NCBI GenBank assembly: GCA_002500665.1
Contig: DLRY01000014.1
Coordinates: 1-25,489 of the forward strand
Source of the DNA: Opitutia bacterium UBA7876
GTDB lineage: Bacteria > Verrucomicrobiota > Verrucomicrobiia > Opitutales > Seribacteraceae
Direction of reading: 5' to 3'
DNA: 25,489 bases
Below the pieces are notes generated by a model. That model did not search any database. It had not been told where the DNA came from and worked only from the letters and a program-made list of their open reading frames with translations. A program made the translations under genes and the position numbers. Positions 6,443-14,672 of this stretch are shown here, one piece after another; positions within the stretch are counted from its first letter, which is position 1; every line of letters begins with the position of its first letter.

Positions 6443-6790
6443 ATGGCTCTCAACGACATAATTCCTCTAGATGCCTTTTTCGGCAAGGGTCCCGAATTCG
6501 AGGACAACTCCCGCAAGAAGAAAAAGAAAGTCGACCGGGAAGCGCTCTCCTCTCCAATGATGAGGATTCCCAACATGGACGTACTGGTGGCCCGCGACTT
6601 GATTGACGTAGGGGTCAAGGAACTTTACGAACTAAAGGGCCGCTCCGCTGAAAGCATCTTCGAGGAGATAAGGAAGTTGCGCCCAGAGACTCCGGAATAC
6701 CGCATTGCACATCTGAGGATGGGCATATATTTCGCTGAAAACGAACCGCCCGAACCAACCATGCTGCACCCAAAGGCTTGGGAAGACTGA
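6443..6790 (+). CDS. Cdd1-type helix-hairpin-helix ('pathogenicity locus') protein
   Basis: This 115-residue protein starts at ATG 6443 (a TTG at 6431 is less likely). Residues 1-35 are a polar, Lys-rich extension (RKKKKKVDRE). The rest resembles the Cdd1/'pathogenicity locus' family. It has a helix-hairpin-helix unit around MRIPNMDVLVARDLIDVG, then VKELYELKGRSAESIFEEI, and a C-terminal helix RIAHLRMGIYFAEN. Typical members have a G-x-G hairpin and a paired Cys; here the hairpin reads IPNMDV, so the usual glycine pair is lost. HhH units of this type bind DNA non-specifically. The despite-the-name family is widespread in harmless bacteria. The gene converges on the next gene with a 6-base gap. 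Confidence 0.68.
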   Translation: MALNDIIPLDAFFGKGPEFEDNSRKKKKKVDREALSSPMMRIPNMDVLVARDLIDVGVKELYELKGRSAESIFEEIRKLRPETPEYRIAHLRMGIYFAENEPPEPTMLHPKAWED

Positions 6791-6796
6791 TAACGC

Positions 6797-7039
6797 TCAG
6801 CCCTCTCTCCCGTCCAACTTTTCTCTGGCGCGCCTAGTTTGCCACACCATAAATAAGCCGTATCCAAAAAACATTGCTCCATTGAGCATGATGATCGGAC
6901 TCTGGCCATCTTCGAAGCCATTCCAAAAGAGCATTCCTCCCACGACGGCAAAAACCCACCCGAACCAGTTCCTGTATTTGATGATGCGCCTGAAGCGCTG
7001 GACCCGGGCAGCTTTCTGTTCGTCCGTCAGTTCAGGCAT
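6797..7039 (-). CDS. Small two-helix membrane protein
   Basis: I do not recognise a family. ATG 7039 gives 80 residues and is favoured by a GAGG Shine-Dalgarno sequence eight bases upstream; an in-frame start at 7087 would overlap the LON gene by 38 bases. The N-terminus is polar and basic (RFRRIIKYRN), followed by two hydrophobic segments at about 25-41 (NWFGWVFAVVGGMLFW) and 48-66 (IIMLNGAMFFGYGLFMVW). A basic tail (QTRRAREK) follows, so both ends are predicted cytoplasmic. It follows the LON-domain gene with a 10-base gap on the same strand and is probably co-transcribed with it. Confidence 0.66.
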   Translation of the reverse strand: MPELTDEQKAARVQRFRRIIKYRNWFGWVFAVVGGMLFWNGFEDGQSPIIMLNGAMFFGYGLFMVWQTRRAREKLDGREG

Positions 7040-7049
7040 GGATTCGGCC

Positions 7050-7724
7050 TCAGTTTGAATCAAAGCCCTCATCCGGTAGGTCGCCAAGGGCTTCTTTCAA
7101 GAGAGAAAGCTTATCGTTTTCGAGCAGCAAGTCCTCCAGAAGCATATTCGCCCTCTGACTGAGTGTCGCAACCTCCAGCATGGCTTGCTTGCGCAAAGCC
7201 TGCTTGCAAAGGGAATAGGCGGCTAGATCGACGAAGGCCACGTCATCCTCAAGCGGATGCAGGAAATCAAGAATCTCGTCGGTCACATCGCCACCAAGCT
7301 TCCTGTTCCGCTCCAACTGAAGGGTCAGTTCTGCGCGCATGGCCAAGGCGGATTCATCAACATGGGTTTCGATAGGTTCGACCTCGATTATTCGGTAGGG
7401 CTCTTCCGAGCATATCGAGCAAATTCTTACCCTTTCAATTCCCTGCAGCAAAAGGAAGGAAGTGCCATCCGGGTTTTTTTTCGAGACTCGGATATAACCC
7501 ACGGTGGCGACGTCGTAGGGAATTTCTTGTTCGACTTGACCCTGTTCATCGGGGCGGACTCCGACCAAGGCAAACATTCGATCTCCGCACAAGACGTCTT
7601 CAAGCATGAGGCGGTATCGTTGCTCGAATATACGCAGGGGCATCATGGCCTTGGGAAACAAAACGCACTCCCGGAGCGTCATGACCGGGACTTCCCGTGG
7701 AATCTGGATTTCTTCGTTGGTCAT
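7050..7724 (-). CDS. LON peptidase substrate-binding domain protein (no protease domain)
   Basis: These 224 residues are a stand-alone Lon N-terminal (LON substrate-binding) domain. The opening VMTLRECVLFPKAMMPLRIFEQRYR (14-38) is the family's signature strand-loop, with the conserved LFP and P-L-x-I-F-E. GDRMFALVGV follows, then strands ending in EPYRIIEVEPI and a helical C-terminal bundle (about 130-215). AAA+ and Ser-Lys protease modules are absent, so it cannot cut proteins on its own. Stand-alone members are common but poorly characterised, presumably binding or sorting protein substrates. It lies 72 bases downstream of the nucleoside transporter gene. Confidence 0.9.
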   Translation of the reverse strand: MTNEEIQIPREVPVMTLRECVLFPKAMMPLRIFEQRYRLMLEDVLCGDRMFALVGVRPDEQGQVEQEIPYDVATVGYIRVSKKNPDGTSFLLLQGIERVRICSICSEEPYRIIEVEPIETHVDESALAMRAELTLQLERNRKLGGDVTDEILDFLHPLEDDVAFVDLAAYSLCKQALRKQAMLEVATLSQRANMLLEDLLLENDKLSLLKEALGDLPDEGFDSN

Positions 7725-7796
7725 GTCTTATCAGAGGCTTATGCTAGAGGGACTTGGCAAAAGGTCAAACCACCAAACAAAAGAGCGTCTGGGAAC

Positions 7797-9119
7797 TCAT
7801 TGCGTAAAGAAAGCACCCGCCACGCTTGCCGAAAGAAGACTGGCGAGCATTCCTCCGATCAAAGCCTTGAGACCGAGAGAAGCCAAGTCCGACCTGCGTT
7901 CCGGGGCGAGCGCTCCTATCCCACCGATCTGGATCCCGATGGACATGAAGTTGGCAAATCCGCATAAGGCAAAAGTAGAAAGGAAGACTGATCGTGGGCT
8001 TAACCCATTGGTTTTCATTTCCGCAAGCTCAATATAGGCGAAGAATTCAGTTGCGAAGATCTTGATGCCTATCAATTGCCCAACGTTTAGAATCTCCACG
8101 CTATTGACCCCGATGAGCCAGGCAATGGGAGCAAAGATTACTCCGAAAATAGCCTGCAGGCTAAGGCTATCGAACCTTTGACCACTTGTTTCACCAACCC
8201 ACTCGTTGAGAGTGGATGAGCCAAACCAAGAAATGCTGCCAATAGCTCCAAGCACTTCATTCGCGAGCATGATGACGGCATAAAAGGCGATAAGCATGGC
8301 CGCTACGTTAAGGGCCAACTGCAGGCCTTGTGAAGTTCCGTTAGCCAAGGCGTCGATGGGGTTTCGACCTATACTTTCCCTCGAGACCGTGAGGTCCCGG
8401 CTCACCTCTTGGGTCTCGGGAAGAAGAACCTTTGCGATCAGCAGAGCGGCGGGAGCATTCATCGCGGATGCACAAAGAAGGAACTTGCCGAACTCCAGCA
8501 TAGATTTCTCGTCTCCTCCTCCTAGCATTCCCATGTAAATGGCGAAAACCGAACCCGCAATGGTCGCCATGCCCCCAACCATCAGGGCGAGAATCTCAGA
8601 TAGAGTCATCTTTGGCACATAGGGTTTGACCAAGAGAGGAGCCTCCGTTTGGCCCACGAAGACATTAGCAGCCGCGGCCAGACTTTCAGCTCCGGATAGA
8701 CGCATCACTCGGCTCATCACCCAGGCCATCATCCTTACGACCGCCTGCAGTACGCCAAAATAGTACAATAATGAAGAAAGTGCGGAAAAAAACAGGATGC
8801 TGGGCAAAGCCATGAAGGCAAAGACGAATCCGTTCTCAGGGCCAAAGGCATCGGACATTCGTTCGATATTGGATAACGGACCGAAGACGAATCCTGCTGC
8901 CTGGACGGAAATGTCGAGTGCCACCGCGAATATCTTGGCCACTAAACCGAAAAAACTCTCGATAAAAGGCACAAGGAGGACCCCGGCGGCAATGGAAAAT
9001 TGCAGGAGCAAACCGCCTCCCACGACCCGCCAGTCTACGTTGCGACGATCAGAGCTAAGCAAGTAAGCGATACCGATTATCCCAGCCACCCCCAGTAAAG
9101 CTCGAAAGAGATATTCCAT
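7797..9119 (-). CDS. Concentrative nucleoside transporter (NupC/CNT family)
   Basis: This 440-residue inner-membrane symporter has about ten hydrophobic segments and a length near that of bacterial CNTs. The HP1 substrate motif GQTEAPLLVKPY spans 156-167; Q157, T158 and E159 correspond to the nucleoside-contacting residues of the Vibrio CNT structure. The second half carries GVNSVEILNVGQLIGIKIFA, TEFFAYIEL and ALCGFANFMSIGIQIGG, the second substrate and cation site region with its Asn and Ser. It imports nucleosides with Na+ or H+. ATG 9119 starts directly with the first membrane helix. The periplasmic phosphatase encoded at 3742-4407 could release its substrates, but the genes are not adjacent. 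Confidence 0.95.
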   Translation of the reverse strand: MEYLFRALLGVAGIIGIAYLLSSDRRNVDWRVVGGGLLLQFSIAAGVLLVPFIESFFGLVAKIFAVALDISVQAAGFVFGPLSNIERMSDAFGPENGFVFAFMALPSILFFSALSSLLYYFGVLQAVVRMMAWVMSRVMRLSGAESLAAAANVFVGQTEAPLLVKPYVPKMTLSEILALMVGGMATIAGSVFAIYMGMLGGGDEKSMLEFGKFLLCASAMNAPAALLIAKVLLPETQEVSRDLTVSRESIGRNPIDALANGTSQGLQLALNVAAMLIAFYAVIMLANEVLGAIGSISWFGSSTLNEWVGETSGQRFDSLSLQAIFGVIFAPIAWLIGVNSVEILNVGQLIGIKIFATEFFAYIELAEMKTNGLSPRSVFLSTFALCGFANFMSIGIQIGGIGALAPERRSDLASLGLKALIGGMLASLLSASVAGAFFTQ

Positions 9120-9194
9120 GCGAAATGAGATTAGGAAACTTTATTTGGACGGTCAAACCCTGCTTGATCAGCCCTTGCAGAGAAAATCGGTTGA

Positions 9195-9223
9195 TTGAAA
9201 TTATTTCGAGCGGGAAAGATAGT
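9195..9223 (+). promoter_or_regulatory. Sigma70-like promoter of the SDR gene
   Basis: TTGAAA (9195-9200), a 17-base spacer and GATAGT (9218-9223) lie 33 bases before the chosen SDR start. The match is five of six at -35 and four of six at -10. It sits in an AT-rich divergent gap with the nucleoside transporter gene. Confidence 0.35.
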
Positions 9224-9255
9224 ATTTGGCAAATGAGTCTGGACATACGATACCT

Positions 9256-9996
9256 ATGGACATGAAGACATTATCGGGAAAGAACGTTCTGGTCATCGGA
9301 GGCGGTTCCGGGATGGGAGCGGCAACTGCCTTGCTCCTTGCTCAAAAGGGCGCCCACGTAGCGATTGCCGGCAGAAGATCGGAAGCCCTTCAAGAAGTCG
9401 TCGCCCAAAAGAAGAATGAGGAATTCATCGTCGCCCAAACGGCGGACGTGGCGGACCGAGAAAGCCTCGAGGCACTGTTTCTCTGGTTCGACGAGCAACT
9501 GGGAAAACTCGACGTCCTCGTCCACGCCGCCGGCATTAATATCCCCGAGAGATCCCTTGAGCGGCTTTCGAGTGAGGATTGGGACTCCGTACTCAAGATA
9601 AACCTAACCGGATCTTTCGACAGCCTTAAGCTGGCCCTCCGGAGAATGAGGTCGCAAGAGGATGGACTCGTCGTAATGATCAATTCAGTCTCAGGAAAGC
9701 GCTCGCATCCACTGGGCGGAGTCGCCTACAACTCATCAAAGTTCGGCATGACGGCTCTCGGTTCCTGCGCCGCAGAGGAAGAGCGCGAGAAAGGCATAAG
9801 AATAACGAACCTATTCCCGGGCGAAGTCAATACGCCCATTCTGGAGAAACGCCCCGTTCCTCCACCCCAGGAGCATCGGGCCAAAATCCTTCAGCCCGAA
9901 GACGTTGCCCGGACCGTTCTTCTGCTTGCCGAGTTGCCTGCAAGAGCCCACATTCCGGAACTGGTCATCAAGCCAACTATTCAAAGCTACCTCTGA
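9256..9996 (+). CDS. SDR-family oxidoreductase
   Basis: This is a classical short-chain dehydrogenase/reductase of 246 residues from ATG 9256; ATG 9262 and an upstream TTG at 9226 are alternatives. The Rossmann motif is GGGSGMG (15-21), followed by the acceptor AGRR (38-41), which with its Arg pair suggests NADP(H) preference. The adenine-site D64-V, HAAG (90-93), N116, the catalytic Ser at 144-146 (NSVSG), and Y158-N-S-S-K162 complete the tetrad. FPGEVNTPI follows the active site, as in the family. Substrate cannot be read from the sequence. It converges on dapL with a 20-base gap. Confidence 0.92.
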   Translation: MDMKTLSGKNVLVIGGGSGMGAATALLLAQKGAHVAIAGRRSEALQEVVAQKKNEEFIVAQTADVADRESLEALFLWFDEQLGKLDVLVHAAGINIPERSLERLSSEDWDSVLKINLTGSFDSLKLALRRMRSQEDGLVVMINSVSGKRSHPLGGVAYNSSKFGMTALGSCAAEEEREKGIRITNLFPGEVNTPILEKRPVPPPQEHRAKILQPEDVARTVLLLAELPARAHIPELVIKPTIQSYL

Positions 9997-10016
9997 AGCA
10001 CTCAGGATCGCGGACC

Positions 10017-11240
10017 TCAGATCATAAGGTTGTCCTTCATGGAAGAGACGGCGGCTTCCACATTTTCACGATGCCCAAAGGCGCTCAGGCGGAAGAAGCC
10101 CTCCCCCGCCGGGCCGAAACCGGAACCTGGCGTCCCCACCACCCTGCATTCGCCCAGCAGCTTGTCGAAGAAGTCCCATGACGAGAGTCCATCAGGTGTC
10201 TTGAGCCAAACGTAGGGGGCATTGCCTCCTCCATAAGTCGTGATGCCTAGTTCTTGGAGACCCTTGTTGATGATCCTTGCATTTTCCAGATAGAAGGAGA
10301 CCTGTTCGCCCGTCTGAGCCTTTCCCTCCGTGCTCAAGGCGGCCATGCCTCCAGCCTGAACGATATTCGAGGCACCGTTGAAAAAAGTGTTTTGGCGACG
10401 GGTCCAGAGGGAATGAAGTTTACCGGGTTCGGCATCCTCCGCTCGGCAAGCCTTTGGCACGATGGTCCATGCCAAGCGGACCCCCGTAAACCCAGCCGTC
10501 TTGGAGAAACTGTTGAACTCGATGGCGCACTGTTCGGCACCTTCGACTTCATAAATGGATCGCGGCAGCTTCGGGTCGGTAATAAAGGACGCGTAGGCGG
10601 AATCGAAAAAGATGATTGCCTGGTTCTCTACGGCATAATCAACGAACGACTTCAGTTGTTCCTTCGTGGCCACGGCTCCGGTAGGGTTGTTCGGGCTGCA
10701 AAGATAGATCAGGTCGACCTTGCCTTCGGGGAGTGCGGGAAAGAAACCATTCTCCTCAGTACAGGGCATATATACGAGGCCATCGTAACCCGAATCAGAT
10801 GCTGCGCCCGTTCGCCCGGAAATGACGTTGCTGTCCACGTAGACGGGATAGGCGGGGTCCTGAACCGCGACTATGCAGTCATCGGAGAAGATTCCCTGAA
10901 TATTTGCGGAATCCGACTTGGCGCCATCACTGACGAAAAACTCCTCCGGCGACAGATTGACTCCCAGATCCCCGTACTCCCGAGCCAAGGCCTGTCGCAA
11001 AGGGCCAACTCCTTCGGACGGACCGTAACCGGAATAACTTTCCACCTTGCCTAGTGAATCCGTACCCTGGTGCAAGCCCTCGAGGACTGCCGGCACGATG
11101 GGCTCAGTGGTATCGCCGATTCCTAGACGGAGGACTTCCGTTCCGGCATTGGTATCAAGGAATGCTTTCGTTCGGCGAGCGATCTCTGGAAATAAATAGC
11201 CTGCGGCCAACTTATCGTAGTTCTTGTTTATTCTAGCCAT
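10017..11240 (-). CDS. dapL: LL-diaminopimelate aminotransferase
   Basis: DapL converts tetrahydrodipicolinate directly to LL-diaminopimelate using glutamate, a one-step route to lysine and peptidoglycan precursors. The 407 residues match the family length (about 410). Markers are N-terminal INKNYDKLAAGYLFPEIARR (4-23), LRLGIGDTTEPI (37-48), SYSGYGPSEG (69-78), DGAKSD (105-110), CSPNNPTG (181-188), the PLP-binding D213-S-A-Y216, and NSFSKTAGFTGVRLAW with Schiff-base Lys247. These features separate DapL from ordinary aspartate aminotransferases. DapL is established in Verrucomicrobia, Chlamydiae and plants. It is last in a same-strand run, 68 bases after the ABC permease gene. Confidence 0.95.
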   Translation of the reverse strand: MARINKNYDKLAAGYLFPEIARRTKAFLDTNAGTEVLRLGIGDTTEPIVPAVLEGLHQGTDSLGKVESYSGYGPSEGVGPLRQALAREYGDLGVNLSPEEFFVSDGAKSDSANIQGIFSDDCIVAVQDPAYPVYVDSNVISGRTGAASDSGYDGLVYMPCTEENGFFPALPEGKVDLIYLCSPNNPTGAVATKEQLKSFVDYAVENQAIIFFDSAYASFITDPKLPRSIYEVEGAEQCAIEFNSFSKTAGFTGVRLAWTIVPKACRAEDAEPGKLHSLWTRRQNTFFNGASNIVQAGGMAALSTEGKAQTGEQVSFYLENARIINKGLQELGITTYGGGNAPYVWLKTPDGLSSWDFFDKLLGECRVVGTPGSGFGPAGEGFFRLSAFGHRENVEAAVSSMKDNLMI

Positions 11241-11308
11241 AGTGAGGGGAATTGAAGGTTTGAAGGTATTTGTACTTGTAGATAATTTTGCCTCATGGCA
11301 ACGAACAA

Positions 11309-12109
11309 CTACTCCCCGGATTGCAAAAGCAGTCCATGCTTCCTCGCGGAATCGAAGGCGAAGAAGAAAGTAGCCACCCCGACCATGAAATAGAAGAGAT
11401 TGAGAAGGAATGCGCTTGTCAGAAGATCCGTCCTGACTTCTCCGTTTATCAGGAGGGCTCGCATCCCCTCAAAGACGTATGAAGTGGGAACGAAGGAAGC
11501 CACCGACTGCATCCATGGAGGAAGGGTCTCAAGGGGATAATAAATACATGAAAAGGGAGCGATGAGAAACGGAAGGACCCAAGTCAGGCTTTCCGCACCC
11601 AAGCCATAGCGGATGAGAATCCCGGTCACGAACTGCGAAATCGCCCAACCCGTAAAGACGAGGTTGAAAAAGAAAGCCAACAGGTGAAGCCCCATATCGA
11701 AGACCGAGACCCCGAAAAAGGGAATGGCCAAAAGGGCGGCAGGGACCATACCGATCAAGGTTCGCATCAAGCTTACCGAAGCCAAGGCCACGATTAATTC
11801 GGCAGGACGAAGGGGTGAAACGAAAAGGTTGCCGAGATTCCTAGACCACATTTCCTCAAGAAAGGAAAGGGTGTAACTGATATGGGAGCGGAAAAGGGAA
11901 TCCCATACCAGAACTACGGAGATAAGGATGCCACCGGCGGTTAGTTCAGGGCTCGATGAGGAAAAATGCCGGGACACGAAACCCCAGATGATCATCTGCA
12001 TGGTGGGCCAATAGGCAATCTCGATGACCCGGGGCCAGGAACTGCGAAGAAGATAGACGTAACGCAGCAAGAGGGCCGAGATTCGACCCATCGAACTGAA
12101 ATTGCTCAC
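11309..12109 (-). CDS. ABC-2 type transporter permease
   Basis: This 266-residue permease has six predicted membrane segments, beginning after a polar start (MSNFSSMGRISALLLRYVYLL...). A conserved ABC-2 region lies near residues 155-205 (ISQFVTGILIRYG, APFSCIYYPLETLP, then VASFVPTSYVFEGMRALL). The P-L-x-x-L-P and P-T-x-x-F-E-G patterns are typical of ABC-2 exporters such as the NodJ/DrrB type. Its start ATG overlaps the ATPase stop in ATGA, so the two are translated together and should form one exporter. The cargo is unknown. Gene context (outer-membrane barrel, acyltransferase) leaves lipid or envelope material possible. Confidence 0.92.
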   Translation of the reverse strand: MSNFSSMGRISALLLRYVYLLRSSWPRVIEIAYWPTMQMIIWGFVSRHFSSSSPELTAGGILISVVLVWDSLFRSHISYTLSFLEEMWSRNLGNLFVSPLRPAELIVALASVSLMRTLIGMVPAALLAIPFFGVSVFDMGLHLLAFFFNLVFTGWAISQFVTGILIRYGLGAESLTWVLPFLIAPFSCIYYPLETLPPWMQSVASFVPTSYVFEGMRALLINGEVRTDLLTSAFLLNLFYFMVGVATFFFAFDSARKHGLLLQSGE

Positions 12110-12840
12110 CTTTCCCCCTCCCCACGGTTAACTTGAAGGAAAACCTGTTCGAGCGTATCGTGGTCGTACTTGGCCAGCAGATCCTTGGGGCTTCCTCTTT
12201 CAACCAGCCTCCCCTTGCGCATAAGAAGAACCTCGTCGCACAAGAGCTCGACCTCTCTCATGTCATGACTTGCGAAGAGAATGGTTGCTCCAGTTTCCTT
12301 GCGGTATTGATTAAGTAATTCCCTGATCCAGTTGGTGGTGCTAGGGTCAAGGCTTGCAGTGGGCTCGTCCAAGAGAAGAAAATCAGGCCGATTGACCATA
12401 GACTTGGCCAGCGAAACCCGTGTTTTCTGCCCGGAGGAAAGCTTTCGTAGCCGACGGTCCATGAAGTCCCCTAAATGGAATTCCTCTACCAGTTCTCGGA
12501 TCCGCTCGTCAATACCCCGAACGCCATAAAGCTTGGCGTATACGGTGAGGTTCTCCCTCACCGTCAGTCTCTGGGGCAAATCCACGTAGGGAGACGAGAA
12601 ATTCATACGTCCAAGTACTGAGAACCTGTTTTCGATGAAATCTTCGCCAAACAGCTCGATCTGTCCGGAAGTCGGCTTGAGCAGACCTAGCAACATCGAA
12701 AGAGTCGTCGTCTTGCCAGCTCCGTTTCCACCTAATAACGCAGTAATGGAACCTCGCTCCAAGCAAAGGTTCAATCGGTCCACTGCAAGCACCTTGGAAA
12801 AGCGTTTGGTAAGGTCCTTGGTCTGAAGTACGGGGCTCAT
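12106..12840 (-). CDS. ABC transporter ATP-binding protein
   Basis: This is the nucleotide-binding subunit paired with the overlapping permease. ATG 12840 gives 244 residues; a longer frame reaches 12882 but adds a non-family extension. Walker A is GGNGAGKTT (37-45), the signature is LSSGQKT (134-140), Walker B is FLLLDEP (154-160) and the switch His is in ASHD (190-193). The stretch between Walker A and the signature reads MNFSSPYVDLPQRLTVREN. The usual Q-loop glutamine is replaced there by a Phe-Ser-Ser-Pro-Tyr segment, so the coupling loop is unusual. The C-terminus (DTLEQVFLQV) is typical of the drug/NodI-type exporters. Confidence 0.94.
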   Translation of the reverse strand: MSPVLQTKDLTKRFSKVLAVDRLNLCLERGSITALLGGNGAGKTTTLSMLLGLLKPTSGQIELFGEDFIENRFSVLGRMNFSSPYVDLPQRLTVRENLTVYAKLYGVRGIDERIRELVEEFHLGDFMDRRLRKLSSGQKTRVSLAKSMVNRPDFLLLDEPTASLDPSTTNWIRELLNQYRKETGATILFASHDMREVELLCDEVLLMRKGRLVERGSPKDLLAKYDHDTLEQVFLQVNRGEGER

Positions 12841-12911
12841 GGGGAAAGATGGAAGAAAAAGAAGGGATGAAACGCTGGGCAAGATGATTCTTCGCGAAGG
12901 GAATAAAAAAC

Positions 12912-13580
12912 TCAGTCCTTGGTCATTTCGTTTAGTTTTTGCTGGGCAAAGAGGGTCGCTTCATCGACACTGCGTCCAGCAAAGATCTCCTTGTGCTCAA
13001 GCAACTTTACGCTTCCAGTCACTCTCGAAAAAGGAAGCGGGACGACGAAGGTGTCCCATGACTTGAGCTTGATCGAACACCCGAACTCAAAAGATAGAAT
13101 GAGGATCGGGGCTTTGGTCAACTTGGCGAGGAGAATGGCTCCTGGTTTGGCCTCATACCTCGGCCCTCTAGAGCCATCGGGCGTGATGCCCACGTCGTTG
13201 CCCGACTTGACGACCTTCACCAAATCACGCAGAGCCTGACTTCCTCGACGGTTGCTCGAACCGCGGACGGCTCGAATCCCCGCCCAGCCAAAAAAGGTCT
13301 CCAGAAGCGCCCCGTCTCTGCTTCCGCTAATCAAACCGTAGCAGTTCATCTTTGCTCGGAAGCGCCTGTGCCACTCGCCAGCAAGAAAAAGGCGGTTGTG
13401 CCAAAGGAGAATGACCACTGGACGGGACGATTTCTCCGAGTAAATTTTCTGATCATCGGACGAAAAACGTATTCGGATAGACCAAGTCCAGAGTCTATAG
13501 ATGATTCCCAAAGGGAAGAGCAGGAGCCTCGCAAAGGGCCCCTGCCTGAAGGGTGTGTCGGCAAGCCCGTCGCCTGCCAT
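12912..13580 (-). CDS. DUF374 lysophospholipid acyltransferase-like protein
   Basis: This 222-residue protein from ATG 13580 (GTG 13586 also in frame) matches the DUF374 family, related to lysophospholipid acyltransferases. A membrane-associated N-terminus (ARLLLFPLGIIYRLWTW) is followed by VILLWHNRLFLAGEW, in which the H-N-R replaces the classic HxxxxD block. Then come LISGSRDGALLETFFGWAG, VRGSSNRRGSQALRDLV and GITPDGSRGPRYEAKPGAI. The S-R-D-G and T-P-D-G-S-R-G-P-R motifs are diagnostic. Members are thought to acylate lipid or lipid A-like acceptors at the inner membrane. It is six to twelve bases downstream of the barrel gene and upstream of the ABC genes, in one same-strand run. Confidence 0.9.
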   Translation of the reverse strand: MAGDGLADTPFRQGPFARLLLFPLGIIYRLWTWSIRIRFSSDDQKIYSEKSSRPVVILLWHNRLFLAGEWHRRFRAKMNCYGLISGSRDGALLETFFGWAGIRAVRGSSNRRGSQALRDLVKVVKSGNDVGITPDGSRGPRYEAKPGAILLAKLTKAPILILSFEFGCSIKLKSWDTFVVPLPFSRVTGSVKLLEHKEIFAGRSVDEATLFAQQKLNEMTKD

Positions 13581-13592
13581 GCTCACGAAAAG

Positions 13593-14603
13593 TTAGAAGT
13601 CGAAATCAAAACCCAATTCCGAAAGGTGGGCGGGAACTTCTTCCTCATGGTAATAGCGATATCCCAAACGGAGAGCGAAGAGTTGGGTGAACTGATAGGA
13701 AAGACCGAGGGCTCCGGTGGCGAAAAAACCATCTTCCCGCCGATCCAGGGGATCATCGGTGCGGGAAGTGAAATAGCCCAAGCCTAATCCGGCATAGCCT
13801 TCCAGGGAACCAACCAATGCGAACTCATAGCCGAGATCCAGATAGGCGGCAATGGTTTCACTTGATCCCGTAAGCGCCGAGCCGGTGCTCTTGTTCAAGG
13901 CATCCTTGTGAAAAGAGTGCTTCTTGAAGGAAGCCCCAAGACCGAAACGGGCACCCCCGTTCCTGAAGCCAGCCGCAAGGGAAACCGACATGCCTGAATC
14001 ATACTTTCGCAAGGAGTCAGCGTTATCTTGGGTCCTGTGGGGAAAGGCAACGGCAGGGCTCAGGATCAAGTATTTGCCCAAACCGGAGCCACTGGAACCT
14101 GCAGTTGTCTTCGAGGAAGCAGTGGGAGCCTGATCTCCTCCAGTGAACTCACCCGGCGACTGGACGTTGAAGGCGAGCTGATCCACAGCGGGTTCGCGAA
14201 CCTCTTCGATCAAACTGGCTCGGGGTCGACGTTCCTCAACCGAAGGCAGGGTAGAATTATACTCAAACCTTCCCGACTCCGGACGAGAGGGCTGATTCGT
14301 AAGGTCGAAGGGGGTGGAGAACTTTCTTTGCGAGGATAACCCGTAGAATATCTCGTCGAACCTTTTCTGAAGGTTATGCAACTTTTGGGAGTAGTTGTTA
14401 AGTTCTCCCTTCATTCCGTGGATTCTTTTCTGGTGATAATAGGTCTTGTCGTCGAGATCCTCGTAATAATCGACGACTGGCTTATCACCTTCCAGGAACT
14501 GACCGGATTGAAGTTGGGCCTGCACCGAAAGACCACCCGGGACAAGAAAAGGGAGGACTAGGGATAGCAGACTGGGTGCTTTCAAGGATGATCGGCTTAT
14601 CAT
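13593..14603 (-). CDS. Outer-membrane beta-barrel protein with coiled-coil N-terminus
   Basis: From ATG 14603 the protein has 336 residues; GTG 14624 would add seven. A signal peptide ends near SVQA. A heptad-like helical stretch follows (KRIHGMKGELNNYSQKLHNL), then a variable Pro/Ser/Gly-rich linker to about residue 150. The rest is a barrel with alternating aromatic and hydrophobic strands, including GKYLILSPAVAFP, VSLAAGFRNGGARFGLGASF, AAYLDLGYEFALVG and LFALRLGYRYY. It ends in FDFDF, a terminal Phe that fits BAM recognition. The barrel region of about 180 residues suggests eight strands. Function is unknown; it may anchor to peptidoglycan or pair with the following DUF374 gene. Confidence 0.82.
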   Translation of the reverse strand: MISRSSLKAPSLLSLVLPFLVPGGLSVQAQLQSGQFLEGDKPVVDYYEDLDDKTYYHQKRIHGMKGELNNYSQKLHNLQKRFDEIFYGLSSQRKFSTPFDLTNQPSRPESGRFEYNSTLPSVEERRPRASLIEEVREPAVDQLAFNVQSPGEFTGGDQAPTASSKTTAGSSGSGLGKYLILSPAVAFPHRTQDNADSLRKYDSGMSVSLAAGFRNGGARFGLGASFKKHSFHKDALNKSTGSALTGSSETIAAYLDLGYEFALVGSLEGYAGLGLGYFTSRTDDPLDRREDGFFATGALGLSYQFTQLFALRLGYRYYHEEEVPAHLSELGFDFDF

Positions 14604-14672
14604 AATTTTGGACTTAAGCTTCACAATGCAAAAACTCTGAAGCGGTTAAGCAACCCAAAAGAACGAGAATCT

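Noticed and set aside
10254..11054. Plus-strand open frame of 266 codons inside dapL
   Set aside because: dapL on the opposite strand is unambiguous; the frame is a composition shadow.
11288..11301. Small hairpin TTGCC-TCAT-GGCAA downstream of the ABC permease stop
   Set aside because: Five pairs only and followed by AATTATC rather than a T-tract; too weak to call a terminator.
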